From positions 1-26,379 of the forward strand of contig CAZGMJ010000070.1 in the NCBI GenBank assembly GCA_964526785.1: a stretch of 26,379 bases of DNA. Reading direction: 5' to 3'. Source of the stretch: CAZGMJ01 sp964526785. GTDB taxonomy: Bacteria > Planctomycetota > Phycisphaerae > Sedimentisphaerales > Anaerobacaceae. Shown here piece by piece: positions 7,558-15,815 of this stretch; within the stretch, counting starts at the first letter, position 1; each line of letters begins with the position of its first letter. The notes under the pieces are model-generated. The model worked only from the letters and a program-made list of their open reading frames with translations. It was not told the DNA's origin and ran no database searches. The position numbers and the translations under genes are program-made.

Positions 7558-8173
7558 TATGCTTTTCCTTATCCTGTTCAGTGGCATACATCGCTTACCG
7601 GTACAACGATTACCATAGAAGATTGCGATGGTGCTGCTAATAGGGAATGTCCTAATTGTACCGTAGGCATATGCCTTACCCGCCTTCGCATTCTCCCCCG
7701 CACGACTCTTGCAGCATGGAAACGCTTGAAGGCACGCAGCAAGTTGAGAATTGCATCTCACCTTGTCGAGAAAGACTGCTACGTCCGCTTCTGATCTGCT
7801 CGCAGTAAGGATGTGAAAACGGAATTTATTCTGCTGCAGACTACCGCAGCATGAACAAACTGGCGGGTATTGCAAGGCCGAACCAGAGATGAGAGCCTAC
7901 GGCCAATTGCCAACAGCCGTAAGGTTATCAAGAGACGTGTCGGTCGTGACGGTTATCTGTACAACTGAGAGGCCTTAAGAAGAAACGAAGACGATCTTGC
8001 CATTGCTCTGTCGTGATGCTATAAGGAATAGGTCGCCATATGGCGGGACCGAGGGGCCCCGTGTAAAATCGAGACGTGGCGCGGTAGTGCAGGCGGAGCC
8101 TATCTGTTGCCGGTCCTTTCATCTGCCAGTGGCTCGATAGCCGCGCCCTGCTCCGGTTTTTACGTCCCGCTTC
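7558..8173. other. Gene-free stretch upstream of BON gene
   Basis: About 600 bp with no convincing gene on either strand. It must contain the promoter for the minus-strand BON gene, but I see no clear -35/-10 pair. From about 8090 to 8173 the minus strand continues the group II intron relic (the region after domain V). No tRNA or terminator with a T-tail is seen. Confidence 0.5.
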
Positions 8174-8210
8174 TCAAACCGGACATGCGGCTTTTCCGCA
8201 TCAGATTTCC
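8174..8210 (-). ncRNA. Degenerate group II intron domain V
   Basis: On the minus strand an upper stem ATGCGG/CCGCAT closes an A-rich loop. A lower stem AAATC/GGTTT follows, separated by a short bulge on the 3' side, which is the 34-nt domain V layout. The normal AGC catalytic triad position reads as AAUC-like sequence instead, so the ribozyme is probably dead. It begins directly after the maturase-like stop codon, the correct order for an intron (ORF, then domain V). Confidence 0.6.
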
Positions 8211-8211
8211 T

Positions 8212-8560
8212 TCAGAACCTCAGGCCTTCGTAGTTCAGCACAGCTGTCCGACGGATGCGCTTAGGATACAGCCCCAGCGTCTTGTAGAGATAGGAGCGCG
8301 GGCATCGTTTGTATCCCGTACCATAACATTGCCCCCGTTGCATCAGCCCCCTGCCTAGTCCATATACCGCCAAGCAACTCATATATGTAGGTTTTATCCG
8401 GCCGTGATTGAAGCACCCCGGCCAACCTGGTAGTATTTTGTTGATCCCGGATATTCGCTCGTGCGGCAACCCGCAGTCCCACCGACGGGGCGCCTGTTCA
8501 TGTGCTCCACCGCATTTTACGTACCGCCTTCTTGGATGGCCTAATGCCGATATAGGAGCG
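8212..8560 (-). pseudogene. Group II intron maturase/reverse transcriptase, C-terminal remnant
   Basis: The minus strand carries scattered but recognisable pieces of the intron-encoded protein C-terminus in two frames. SYIGIRPSKKAVRKM corresponds to the thumb/X-domain start and ends at a stop near 8498. After a frame change, INKILPGWPGCFNHGRIKP matches the highly conserved L-x-GW-x-x-YF-x-x-G segment, and YKRCPRSYLYKTLGLY matches the final helix motif. The N-terminal reverse transcriptase with its YADD box is absent. At least one frameshift and missing residues mean it cannot make a functional protein. It lies just downstream of the pyruvate dehydrogenase operon on the same strand. Confidence 0.72.
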
Positions 8561-8692
8561 AACGTCCAAGCCATAGAGGCGATCTATAGTGCAGCCGCGG
8601 AAGTCAGAAGACTTCTGCGGAGCTTTCACCATCGGGTTTTGACTGGTTCGCCACATGCAGACCAGCCTGATCCGGCACACAACAGGCGGCTC

Positions 8693-10216
8693 TTATCGAT
8701 GTTGGCGGACGGCGAGAGAGGCCAGACATTTCTCCGCTTCGACGAGGACACGCCAGAAATTCTCGCTGTCACCCATACCAACTTTGGTGAGGAAATAAAG
8801 GATGCTCAGGCACGTTCGCGCCTTGTACAGATTCACGTGAAGCACAAAATGTGCTTCAAGCTCTTTCGCATGGGCGAGGTACGTGTCGATGAATATCTCC
8901 GATGGCGCAGCCCGTTGAACGTCGTGATGGTCGAAGAACATATTAATGTACTGGGCCAGAAATGTGCCGACGTCGTACGCTCGAGGCATTTGGTAGGAAC
9001 TGGCAAAATCGATAGCTGCGATGTATTCTTCCTGCTCCGGAGCATCGTAAGCAACGAAGATGTTTTTGGCGTGATAATCACCATGCCCCTGGGCAAGTAT
9101 ATCAGGCCGTGAATCCAGCAGCGCCATCTCCTGTTCGAGTACTCGGTTGAGTATTTGGCGGACACGTTCGAGATGGGGATGCTCGGTTTCGACCAGTGAG
9201 CTTAAGTAATATCGAAGGCGATCCGGTTCGAGTCCTTTGTATTCATCTTTAGGTGTGATCTCCAGATTCGCGTTGTGCAGTTTGGCGAGCCAAAGTGCGG
9301 CTTCCTGCAGATACTTGCGTTTTCCATCATTATCGGCTTGCACGACCGCGTCGAACAATGACTTTCCTTTAATGCGCTGCTCGGCCAGGGATAGCGTATC
9401 GGGATCCTTGCTCATTGGTTGCGGGACACGGTACCGGCCACGGTCGAAGCCGTGCTGGCATAATGTCCAGGCGATCTGGTGAGTGCGCTCTCCGGCCTTC
9501 CATGCATCGATATCCGCAAAACTCTTGACGATCATTTTCGTGCGCTTCTGGGCGGACTTCGGTCCTACCGTCACTTCCTTGACATTCGTTTTGCTTGTTC
9601 CCGTTCGCGGTACTTCCTTGAAATACGGATGACACCGTCCCGCCTTGATCTCGGCTACCATTTGTTCGATAGAGTCGAACGGATGGTCGAATATCGTCGG
9701 ATAGGTGCCGGCGTAGCTGTATGCGTGTGTGTCCGTACCGGCAATAGCCGTGAACTTGTACCGATGCCAGTCATTGAGCGCCCGCATAGCCTCGGATATC
9801 GCGTAGTTCGAGCTGAATATTTCAATTCCGTCGATCAACGGATCCAACAGGCGTTCCCTATCGGGGATTCGCCCGTCACGGTAGGGGTGGGCCCAGATGA
9901 CGGCGGCATCGGGATTCTGCTCGCGGATTTCGCCAACCGTTATCTTCTGGCGGTCGATCGTCTCAGACGCTCCATAGACAAGCACATGGCCGAAATCCCG
10001 CGTGCCAACTTCCTGGCCCGTTAGAACGCAAAATATATCAGGCAGACCAGCTTGCCGGCGCAAATCGGCCAGTTCGTCTTCGCTCCATTGATAATGATGA
10101 TCGGTAATCACCGCGGTCTGGATGTCCATCTCGTGCGCGCGGCGCAGCAATTCCACCGCGCCGACATGACTGCACGGCGAGTTCTGAGAGGTGTGGCAAT
10201 GCATTTCGACAATCAT
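8693..10216 (-). CDS. PHP-domain / APH-like kinase fusion protein, last gene of PDH operon
   Basis: 507 residues in two parts. Residues 1 to about 215 form a PHP metal-dependent phosphoesterase-like domain: MHCHTS (H6, H8), ITDHH near residue 40, IWAHPYR near residue 111 and GTDTHAYSY near residue 172 supply the usual metal ligands. Residues from about 235 to 507 resemble an aminoglycoside/choline phosphotransferase fold: HGDYHAKN at 378-385 is the Brenner-type catalytic loop (D380 base, N385 metal), and IDFA with D403 stands where DxG/DxD binds magnesium. So one chain could both phosphorylate and dephosphorylate a small molecule. The start follows GAGGAAG and lies 13 bases after the lpd stop, so the gene belongs to the operon. 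No signal peptide is present. Substrate and pathway are unknown. Confidence 0.85.
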   Translation of the reverse strand: MIVEMHCHTSQNSPCSHVGAVELLRRAHEMDIQTAVITDHHYQWSEDELADLRRQAGLPDIFCVLTGQEVGTRDFGHVLVYGASETIDRQKITVGEIREQNPDAAVIWAHPYRDGRIPDRERLLDPLIDGIEIFSSNYAISEAMRALNDWHRYKFTAIAGTDTHAYSYAGTYPTIFDHPFDSIEQMVAEIKAGRCHPYFKEVPRTGTSKTNVKEVTVGPKSAQKRTKMIVKSFADIDAWKAGERTHQIAWTLCQHGFDRGRYRVPQPMSKDPDTLSLAEQRIKGKSLFDAVVQADNDGKRKYLQEAALWLAKLHNANLEITPKDEYKGLEPDRLRYYLSSLVETEHPHLERVRQILNRVLEQEMALLDSRPDILAQGHGDYHAKNIFVAYDAPEQEEYIAAIDFASSYQMPRAYDVGTFLAQYINMFFDHHDVQRAAPSEIFIDTYLAHAKELEAHFVLHVNLYKARTCLSILYFLTKVGMGDSENFWRVLVEAEKCLASLAVRQHR

Positions 10217-10229
10217 GCTTCCTCATCGG

Positions 10230-11678
10230 TCACTTCTTAGGGGGTTTGTCTTTTCCGGTCCGCTTGCTTCGATAGTGAATGCATTCGTTGAGGGACAGAG
10301 CAGCTGCCTCCATCACCGTTTCGCTCAGAGAGGGGTGTGGATGAATCGTCCACGCCAGGTCCGTTGCCACCGCGGCCATCTCTATGGCGAGCGCCAGTTC
10401 GGGAATCAGTTCGCCGGCATCGGGACCGACGATCCCGGCACCAAGGATTCTTCGGGAGTCCGGATCGATCAGCAGTTTGGTCAGACCGGTGCTGTGGCCC
10501 AGCGTCGCGGCCCGGCCGGACGCCTGCCATGGGAATTTAGCGACTTCGTAGGGGATGTCCCTTTCCTTTGCCTCCGGCTCGCTGAGTCCGCATGCGGCCA
10601 TCTCAGGGGATGTATATTCGACAAAAGGTACGACGCGCGGTTCGTAAACCATATCCTTGTCTGCTGCGACGTTGGCGGCGACCCTGCCTTCGTACGTTGC
10701 CTTATGCGCCAGCAAGGGTTCGCATGAGACGTCTCCTACTGCGAAGATGGCCGGGTCGGCCGTGCGGCACCGCTGGTCGGTCTGGATGAATCCCCGATCA
10801 TTCAGTTCCACGGCTGTTTGGTCTAGGCCGAGATCTTTCGTATGCGGCCTGCGCCCTATCGCAACGAGCATGCGATCGAATCGGCGCTCTTGCTGCCCCT
10901 CCTGCTCACTTTGGAGGACAACTCGCAAGCCGTTCTTCTGGTGCTTGATGTCCGTTACTTTGGTCTGCAACAAGATAGAATGGAAACGATCCTTCAGTTC
11001 ACCGTGCAGCACCGCAACAAGTTCGGGGTCCGTGCCCGGCATTAACTGGGGCGTCATTTCCGCCACGGTTACCTTCGTCCCGAGTCTTGCATATGTGTCG
11101 GCCTGCTCCAGGCCGATGTATCCGCCGCCAACGACAAGCATAGAGCCGGGGATAGTCTCGAGCTCAAGGGAGCGATCCGAATACATGATGTGCTGTGAAT
11201 CCTCGGGCAGGTTCGGCAATCGAGCGGAAGTTGAACCGGTCGCAATAATGGCCTGCTCGAAGGACATGGTCTCGGTCTTACCCCCTTTTTTGTCAATCTC
11301 TAAGCAATTATCACCGAGAAAGCGGGCGGTACCCTGGACATACTCAATTTTGCGTTGTTTGCATAGCTGGCCAAGGCCCCCGGTGAGTCTGGTAACAACG
11401 CTGTTCTTCCACTTTCGGATCTTGTCTACATCAATTTCGGGCTCGGCGAATCGCACGCCCCAATCGGCGCAGCGTTTGGTCTCGACGAGCAAGCGGGTGA
11501 TGTGCAGCAGGCTCTTGGCCGGTATACAGCCACGGTACAGGCAAACGCCGCCCGGATTCTTCTCTTTATCAATCAGGGTGACTTTCAGGCCGAGATCGGC
11601 GGCGGTGAAAGCTGCTCCATATCCTCCCGGGCCCGCTCCGATGACCACCAGTTGCTTTTTGTCTTTTTCATTGCTCAT
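10230..11678 (-). CDS. lpdA: Dihydrolipoyl dehydrogenase (E3)
   Basis: 482 residues, normal for E3. The FAD-binding GAGPGGYGAAF lies at 14-24, and the redox-active disulfide is C46-C51 in GGVCLYRGCIPAKS, a variant of the common GGTCLNVGCIPSK. The NAD-binding GGGYIGLEQADTYARLG is in the middle, the second FAD motif IFAVGDV is at about 310, and the C-terminal catalytic His-Glu pair is in HPHPSLSE, where most E3s have HAHPTLSE. It reoxidises the dihydrolipoyl arm of the E2 product and passes electrons to NAD+. It lies 46 bases after aceF and 13 before the PHP-APH gene, so it is a middle gene of the operon and most likely dedicated to the pyruvate dehydrogenase complex. It could also serve other 2-oxoacid complexes. 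Confidence 0.96.
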   Translation of the reverse strand: MSNEKDKKQLVVIGAGPGGYGAAFTAADLGLKVTLIDKEKNPGGVCLYRGCIPAKSLLHITRLLVETKRCADWGVRFAEPEIDVDKIRKWKNSVVTRLTGGLGQLCKQRKIEYVQGTARFLGDNCLEIDKKGGKTETMSFEQAIIATGSTSARLPNLPEDSQHIMYSDRSLELETIPGSMLVVGGGYIGLEQADTYARLGTKVTVAEMTPQLMPGTDPELVAVLHGELKDRFHSILLQTKVTDIKHQKNGLRVVLQSEQEGQQERRFDRMLVAIGRRPHTKDLGLDQTAVELNDRGFIQTDQRCRTADPAIFAVGDVSCEPLLAHKATYEGRVAANVAADKDMVYEPRVVPFVEYTSPEMAACGLSEPEAKERDIPYEVAKFPWQASGRAATLGHSTGLTKLLIDPDSRRILGAGIVGPDAGELIPELALAIEMAAVATDLAWTIHPHPSLSETVMEAAALSLNECIHYRSKRTGKDKPPKK

Positions 11679-11724
11679 AAACGCGTTCCAGTCTGGTTAA
11701 CGGAGTTTGTACGCGGCGCTGCCA

Positions 11725-13113
11725 TCACAGAGCTATCAACAGCGGAACCTGCAAGGCTTGCGCGATCCAGCGGAGGAAGCGCGTCCCGTCGGCTCCGTCG
11801 ATTACACGATGGTCGTAGGACAGCGATAGCGGCAGCATGAGGCGCTCGTCGATATTGCCATCGTTCAGCGTCACGCGTTTGCTCGTCTGGGCGGCACCGA
11901 GGATCGCGACCTGGGGCCAATATACAACGGGAGCGAAATGGGTCCCGCCTATGCCTCCAAGGTTCGAAACCGTGAAGCCACCTCCCTGCATTTCGTCGGG
12001 CGAGATGGCCTTGTTCCGGGCCTTCTTTGCCAGTTCGGCCAACTCGGCGGAAATCTCCATCAAGCTTTTGGTATCCGCGTCGCGGATGACGGGCACCAGC
12101 AGGCCTCTTTCGGTGTCGACGGCCACGGCGATGTGATAGTACTTTTTGACGATCAGCTCGTCAGTACGAACGTCGAGGCTGGCGTTGAACTCGGGAAATT
12201 TTCTGAGGGCGGAGGCCACGACCTTGACCAGGATGGCAGTTGCGGATAGCTTGACGTCGCTGCCTCGGACTTTCTGGTTCTGGGATCGGCGGAACTTCTC
12301 CAGTTCAGTGACGTCGGCCTCATCGTGCTGGGTCACCTGAGGTGTATGGGCCCAGCCATAGGTGAGATTGGCGGCGATTGTTCGCCTTGTCTTCGACAGT
12401 TTTTGCCGGTCGACAGCACCCCATTGCGAGAAATCGGGCAGTTCGCGCTGCTGGGAAACTGTCGCACGGACGGGGGCGGCGTCGCTTTGCGCTGCTCCAC
12501 CCTTGATAACGTCTTTGGCGTGTGCTTTGACGTCCTGGTCTGAGATGCGTCCGCCGGGTCCGCTTCCGGAGACCTTGCTGATGTCCAGGCCCAGTTCCCG
12601 AGCCAGCCGGCGAACGGACGGAGCGGCTGGTACTCCGGTTTGAGCGGGCTCCTCCTGCTTCTCTTTGGCGGACTCTTCGGCTTGGGGCGCTTGGGGCGAC
12701 TGCGAACGGTCTTTGGACAGGCGGGCCGCCTGTTGTTCCTGCTCTTCTTCCCGGTCCGGCGGAGTTTCGGCAGGTTCATCTTTCGTCTGATGCTCGGGAA
12801 CTTGCTGCGGGCGTTCCGGCTCAGCCGCTCTTTCCTGTTCGGACGTCTCCTGCTTCTGCGGAGGTTCGCCATCAGCCTCAGTATCGATTCTGGCAATAAC
12901 CTGGCCGATATTGACAGTCTGGCCTTCCTCGATTGTGATTTCTTTGATACGCCCTGCATGAGGTGAGGGGACCTCAAAGGCAGCCTTTTCGGTTTCGAGT
13001 TCGACGAGCGGCTGATCCTTCTCCACCATATCGCCTGCCGATACGAGTATTTCGATTACCTCACCTGACTCGACGTTTTCGGATATTTCGGGGAGTTTAA
13101 CTTCCTGTAGCAT
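11725..13113 (-). CDS. aceF: Pyruvate dehydrogenase E2, dihydrolipoamide acetyltransferase
   Basis: 462 residues with one N-terminal lipoyl domain (residues 1-78; ETEKAAF with K43 the lipoylated lysine). A long Glu/Gln/Pro/Ala-rich flexible linker (about 80-160) follows, then a peripheral subunit-binding domain (about 162-198; VRRLARELGLDISKVSGSG) and the catalytic domain, whose LSYDHRVIDGADGTRF carries the active His and Asp near the C-terminus. It transfers the acetyl group to CoA in the core of the complex. Escherichia coli E2 has three lipoyl domains; one is common elsewhere. The start has a GCGAGGAC ribosome binding site, and the gene lies 32 bases behind aceE. The linker is unusually charged, and its DNA leaves long open frames on the opposite strand, which are shadows. 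Confidence 0.96.
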   Translation of the reverse strand: MLQEVKLPEISENVESGEVIEILVSAGDMVEKDQPLVELETEKAAFEVPSPHAGRIKEITIEEGQTVNIGQVIARIDTEADGEPPQKQETSEQERAAEPERPQQVPEHQTKDEPAETPPDREEEQEQQAARLSKDRSQSPQAPQAEESAKEKQEEPAQTGVPAAPSVRRLARELGLDISKVSGSGPGGRISDQDVKAHAKDVIKGGAAQSDAAPVRATVSQQRELPDFSQWGAVDRQKLSKTRRTIAANLTYGWAHTPQVTQHDEADVTELEKFRRSQNQKVRGSDVKLSATAILVKVVASALRKFPEFNASLDVRTDELIVKKYYHIAVAVDTERGLLVPVIRDADTKSLMEISAELAELAKKARNKAISPDEMQGGGFTVSNLGGIGGTHFAPVVYWPQVAILGAAQTSKRVTLNDGNIDERLMLPLSLSYDHRVIDGADGTRFLRWIAQALQVPLLIAL

Positions 13114-13145
13114 TTGCTTTGTCCTCGCCTGACGGCATTATGTGT

Positions 13146-15815
13146 TCACGCGTGTACGGGATTCGCCTTTTCAGGATCGATGTCCAGGTCTTTGACCGCC
13201 TGTTTGACTGCGGCCGGTTCGATCTGCCCCTCTTTCGCCAGAGCGGACAGAGCGGCCAGCGTTATGAAACGTGCATCCACTTCGAAGTAGTCGCGCAACT
13301 GGTCGCGGCCGTCGCTTCGTCCGAAACCGTCGGTGCCCAGCGTCACGAGCCTGCCCGGAAGCCATCGAGCGATCGTACAGGGCAGCGTTTTTAGATAGTC
13401 GGTAGCCGCCACGAAGACACCGTCGGCTCTTGGAAAGCACTGTTCGATAGTGCACTTCTTCTCCTGTTCGTCAGGATGCAACAGGTTCCATCTTTCGACC
13501 TCTATGGCATTGTCGTATAGTTCTTTGTAGCTGGTGACGCTCCAAACCTCGGCCGCGACATCGTACCGGGATTCCAGCATGTCGCGCGCTTTGATCGCCT
13601 CGTTGAGGATTGCACCGCTGCCCAGCAGGTGGGCCTTGTGTTTCGTCTTTTTGCCGGCCGCAGGCTGATAGCGGTACATGCCGTTCAGTATTCCATCTTC
13701 CACACCTTCGGGCATGGGCGGCATCTTGTAGAACTCGTTGAGCATCGTGATATAATAGAAGATATCCTGCTGCTGTTCATACATGCGCCGCAGGCCGTCT
13801 CTTACAATGACGGCAAGTTCGTAGCCGAAGGCCGGGTCATAGGCCTTGAGATTGGGCACCGAGAACATGAAGTGATGGCTGTGCCCGTCGGCATGCTGTA
13901 GTCCTTCCCCTGAAAGCGTCGTGCGTCCGGCGATTCCACCGACGAGGAATCCACGCGCCCGCACGTCAGCCGCCGCCCAGAATAGATCGAAAGCGCGGTG
14001 GGCGCCGAAGATGGAGTAGAAGAAGAAGAATGGGATCATCGGCAGATTGTGTGTAGCGTAAGAGGTACCGGCGGCAATGAAGGAGGCCATCGAACCGGCC
14101 TCAGTAATACCCTCTTCCAGAATAGCACCGTCGGTCTTTTCCTTATAGTACAGCAGGCTTTCCCTGTCCACCGGTTCGTATTGCTGCCCCAGCGACGAGT
14201 AGATTCCGACCTGTCGGAACAAAGCCTCCATGCCAAAGGTTCGGGCTTCGTCCGGGACAATCGGGACGACCCGCTTGCCGATTGTCTTGTCCTTGAGGAG
14301 TTTCGAGAGTATTCGCACGAATACCATGGTGGTCGCTTCCCTGCGGTTTTTGCTGCCTTCACAGAATTCCCGAAAGAGCTTCTCGGTGGGGACTTGCAGC
14401 GGATTGTCCTTTACGATTCGGCTCGGCAGGTATCCGCCCAGTTCTTTCCGACGCTGCTGCAGGTACTGCATTTCATCGCTGTCTTCAGCGGGCCGATAGA
14501 ACGGCGTGTCGTGAACCTGATCGTCCGCAACAGGAATACCGAAGCGGTTACGGAATTCAAACAGTTCGTGATCGTTCAGCTTCTTTTGCTGGTGGGTGAC
14601 GTTTCTTCCCTCTCCCGCTTCACCCAAACCGTAACCCTTGATGGTCTGCGCGAGTATGATAGTTGGTTCGCCTTTGTGCTCCACTGCAGCCTTGTAGGCA
14701 GCGTAAATCTTCACCGGATCGTGTCCGCCGCGGCGCAGTTTCTCGATTTGCTCGTCGGAGTAATTCTTAACCAGTTCGAGCAGTCGCTCGTCGTCCCCGA
14801 AGAAGTCCTGACGTATATAGTCGCCGCTGGAGACGGCGTATTTCTGGTACTGGCCGTCTCTCAATTCTCCCATCTTCTTGACCAGCAGGCCGGTCTTGTC
14901 GGCTGCGAGCAGCGGATCGAAAGACGAACCCCACAGCACCTTGATGACATTCCATCCCGAACCGGTGAAGATGGCCTCGAGTTCCTGGACGATCTTGCCG
15001 TTGCCTCGGACGGGACCATCGAGTCGCTGCAGGTTGCAGTTCACCACGAATATGAGATTGTCCAGATTCTCGCGAGAAGCCACGTCGATAGCACCAAGAC
15101 TTTCCGGTTCGTCCATCTCGCCGTCGCCCAGGAAAGCCCACACTTTGCGATCCGATGGTTCTTTGAGCCCTCGGTCTTCCAGATAACGATTGAATCGCGC
15201 CTGATAGATCGCCATGACGGGGCTAAGGCCCATCGACACCGTTGGGAATTGCCAGAAATCCGACATCAATCGCGGATGCGGATAGGATGGCAGACCCCCT
15301 TTCGGGTGGAGTTCGCGTCTGAAGCGCTCGAGGTCTTCGGCGGAAAACCGGCCTTCGAGAAACGCCCTGGCGTAGACGCCCGGAGAAGCGTGCCCCTGGA
15401 AGTAAACCATATCTCCCTGATGATCTTCTCCCGGTCCTCTGAGAAAGTGGTGGAAGGCAACTTCATATAGGGCGGCGGCCGAGGCAAATGTGGAAATATG
15501 GCCCCCTATTCCGCTCATTTCGCGGTTGGCCCGCACGACCATCGCCATCGCATTCCAGCGGACAAAGCTCTTGATCCGTCTTTCGATATCGAGTCTGCCT
15601 GGATACCTCGGTTGCTGGTCGGCCGGGATGGTGTTTATATATGGTGTTACCCGTGACGCGTGTTCCTTAATGCCGTATGATACGGCGCGAGATCGGAGAC
15701 GGCTGAGCATGTCCAATACACGCTCGCGTCCCTGACGCCGGAAAAGATCGTCAAGCGACTCCATCCAGTCCTGATTCTCGGCCTCTACGATACGGTTCTT
15801 TGTCTCTCGGCCCAT
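13146..15815 (-). CDS. aceE: Pyruvate dehydrogenase E1, homodimeric type
   Basis: 889 residues, essentially the length of the Escherichia coli AceE (887). The thiamine diphosphate motif starts at LGDGEMDEPES and runs to VVNCNLQRLDGPVRGNGK. The start region DWMESLDDLFRRQG and the internal PFFFFYSIFGAHRAFDLFWAAADVRARGFLVGG block are diagnostic of the alpha-2 type rather than the alpha/beta E1. It decarboxylates pyruvate and reductively acetylates E2 lipoyl groups. It is first in a minus-strand operon aceE-aceF-lpd-PHP/APH. The ATG at 15815 follows a GAAGAG stretch. Homodimeric E1 is typical of Proteobacteria and occurs patchily elsewhere, so horizontal origin is possible, though base composition looks like its neighbours. 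Confidence 0.97.
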   Translation of the reverse strand: MGRETKNRIVEAENQDWMESLDDLFRRQGRERVLDMLSRLRSRAVSYGIKEHASRVTPYINTIPADQQPRYPGRLDIERRIKSFVRWNAMAMVVRANREMSGIGGHISTFASAAALYEVAFHHFLRGPGEDHQGDMVYFQGHASPGVYARAFLEGRFSAEDLERFRRELHPKGGLPSYPHPRLMSDFWQFPTVSMGLSPVMAIYQARFNRYLEDRGLKEPSDRKVWAFLGDGEMDEPESLGAIDVASRENLDNLIFVVNCNLQRLDGPVRGNGKIVQELEAIFTGSGWNVIKVLWGSSFDPLLAADKTGLLVKKMGELRDGQYQKYAVSSGDYIRQDFFGDDERLLELVKNYSDEQIEKLRRGGHDPVKIYAAYKAAVEHKGEPTIILAQTIKGYGLGEAGEGRNVTHQQKKLNDHELFEFRNRFGIPVADDQVHDTPFYRPAEDSDEMQYLQQRRKELGGYLPSRIVKDNPLQVPTEKLFREFCEGSKNRREATTMVFVRILSKLLKDKTIGKRVVPIVPDEARTFGMEALFRQVGIYSSLGQQYEPVDRESLLYYKEKTDGAILEEGITEAGSMASFIAAGTSYATHNLPMIPFFFFYSIFGAHRAFDLFWAAADVRARGFLVGGIAGRTTLSGEGLQHADGHSHHFMFSVPNLKAYDPAFGYELAVIVRDGLRRMYEQQQDIFYYITMLNEFYKMPPMPEGVEDGILNGMYRYQPAAGKKTKHKAHLLGSGAILNEAIKARDMLESRYDVAAEVWSVTSYKELYDNAIEVERWNLLHPDEQEKKCTIEQCFPRADGVFVAATDYLKTLPCTIARWLPGRLVTLGTDGFGRSDGRDQLRDYFEVDARFITLAALSALAKEGQIEPAAVKQAVKDLDIDPEKANPVHA

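Noticed and set aside
10657..11700. 347-codon plus-strand frame opposite lpdA
   Set aside because: Exact antisense of dihydrolipoyl dehydrogenase; Ser/Arg/Pro-rich and without a known domain.
12333..12977. 214-codon minus-strand frame inside aceF
   Set aside because: Shifted frame over the low-complexity Glu/Gln/Pro linker, giving an Arg/Ser/Pro-rich artefact.
13998..15470. 490-codon plus-strand open frame opposite aceE
   Set aside because: Antisense to a certain gene with strong codon bias; the length reflects aceE composition and it has no domain of its own.
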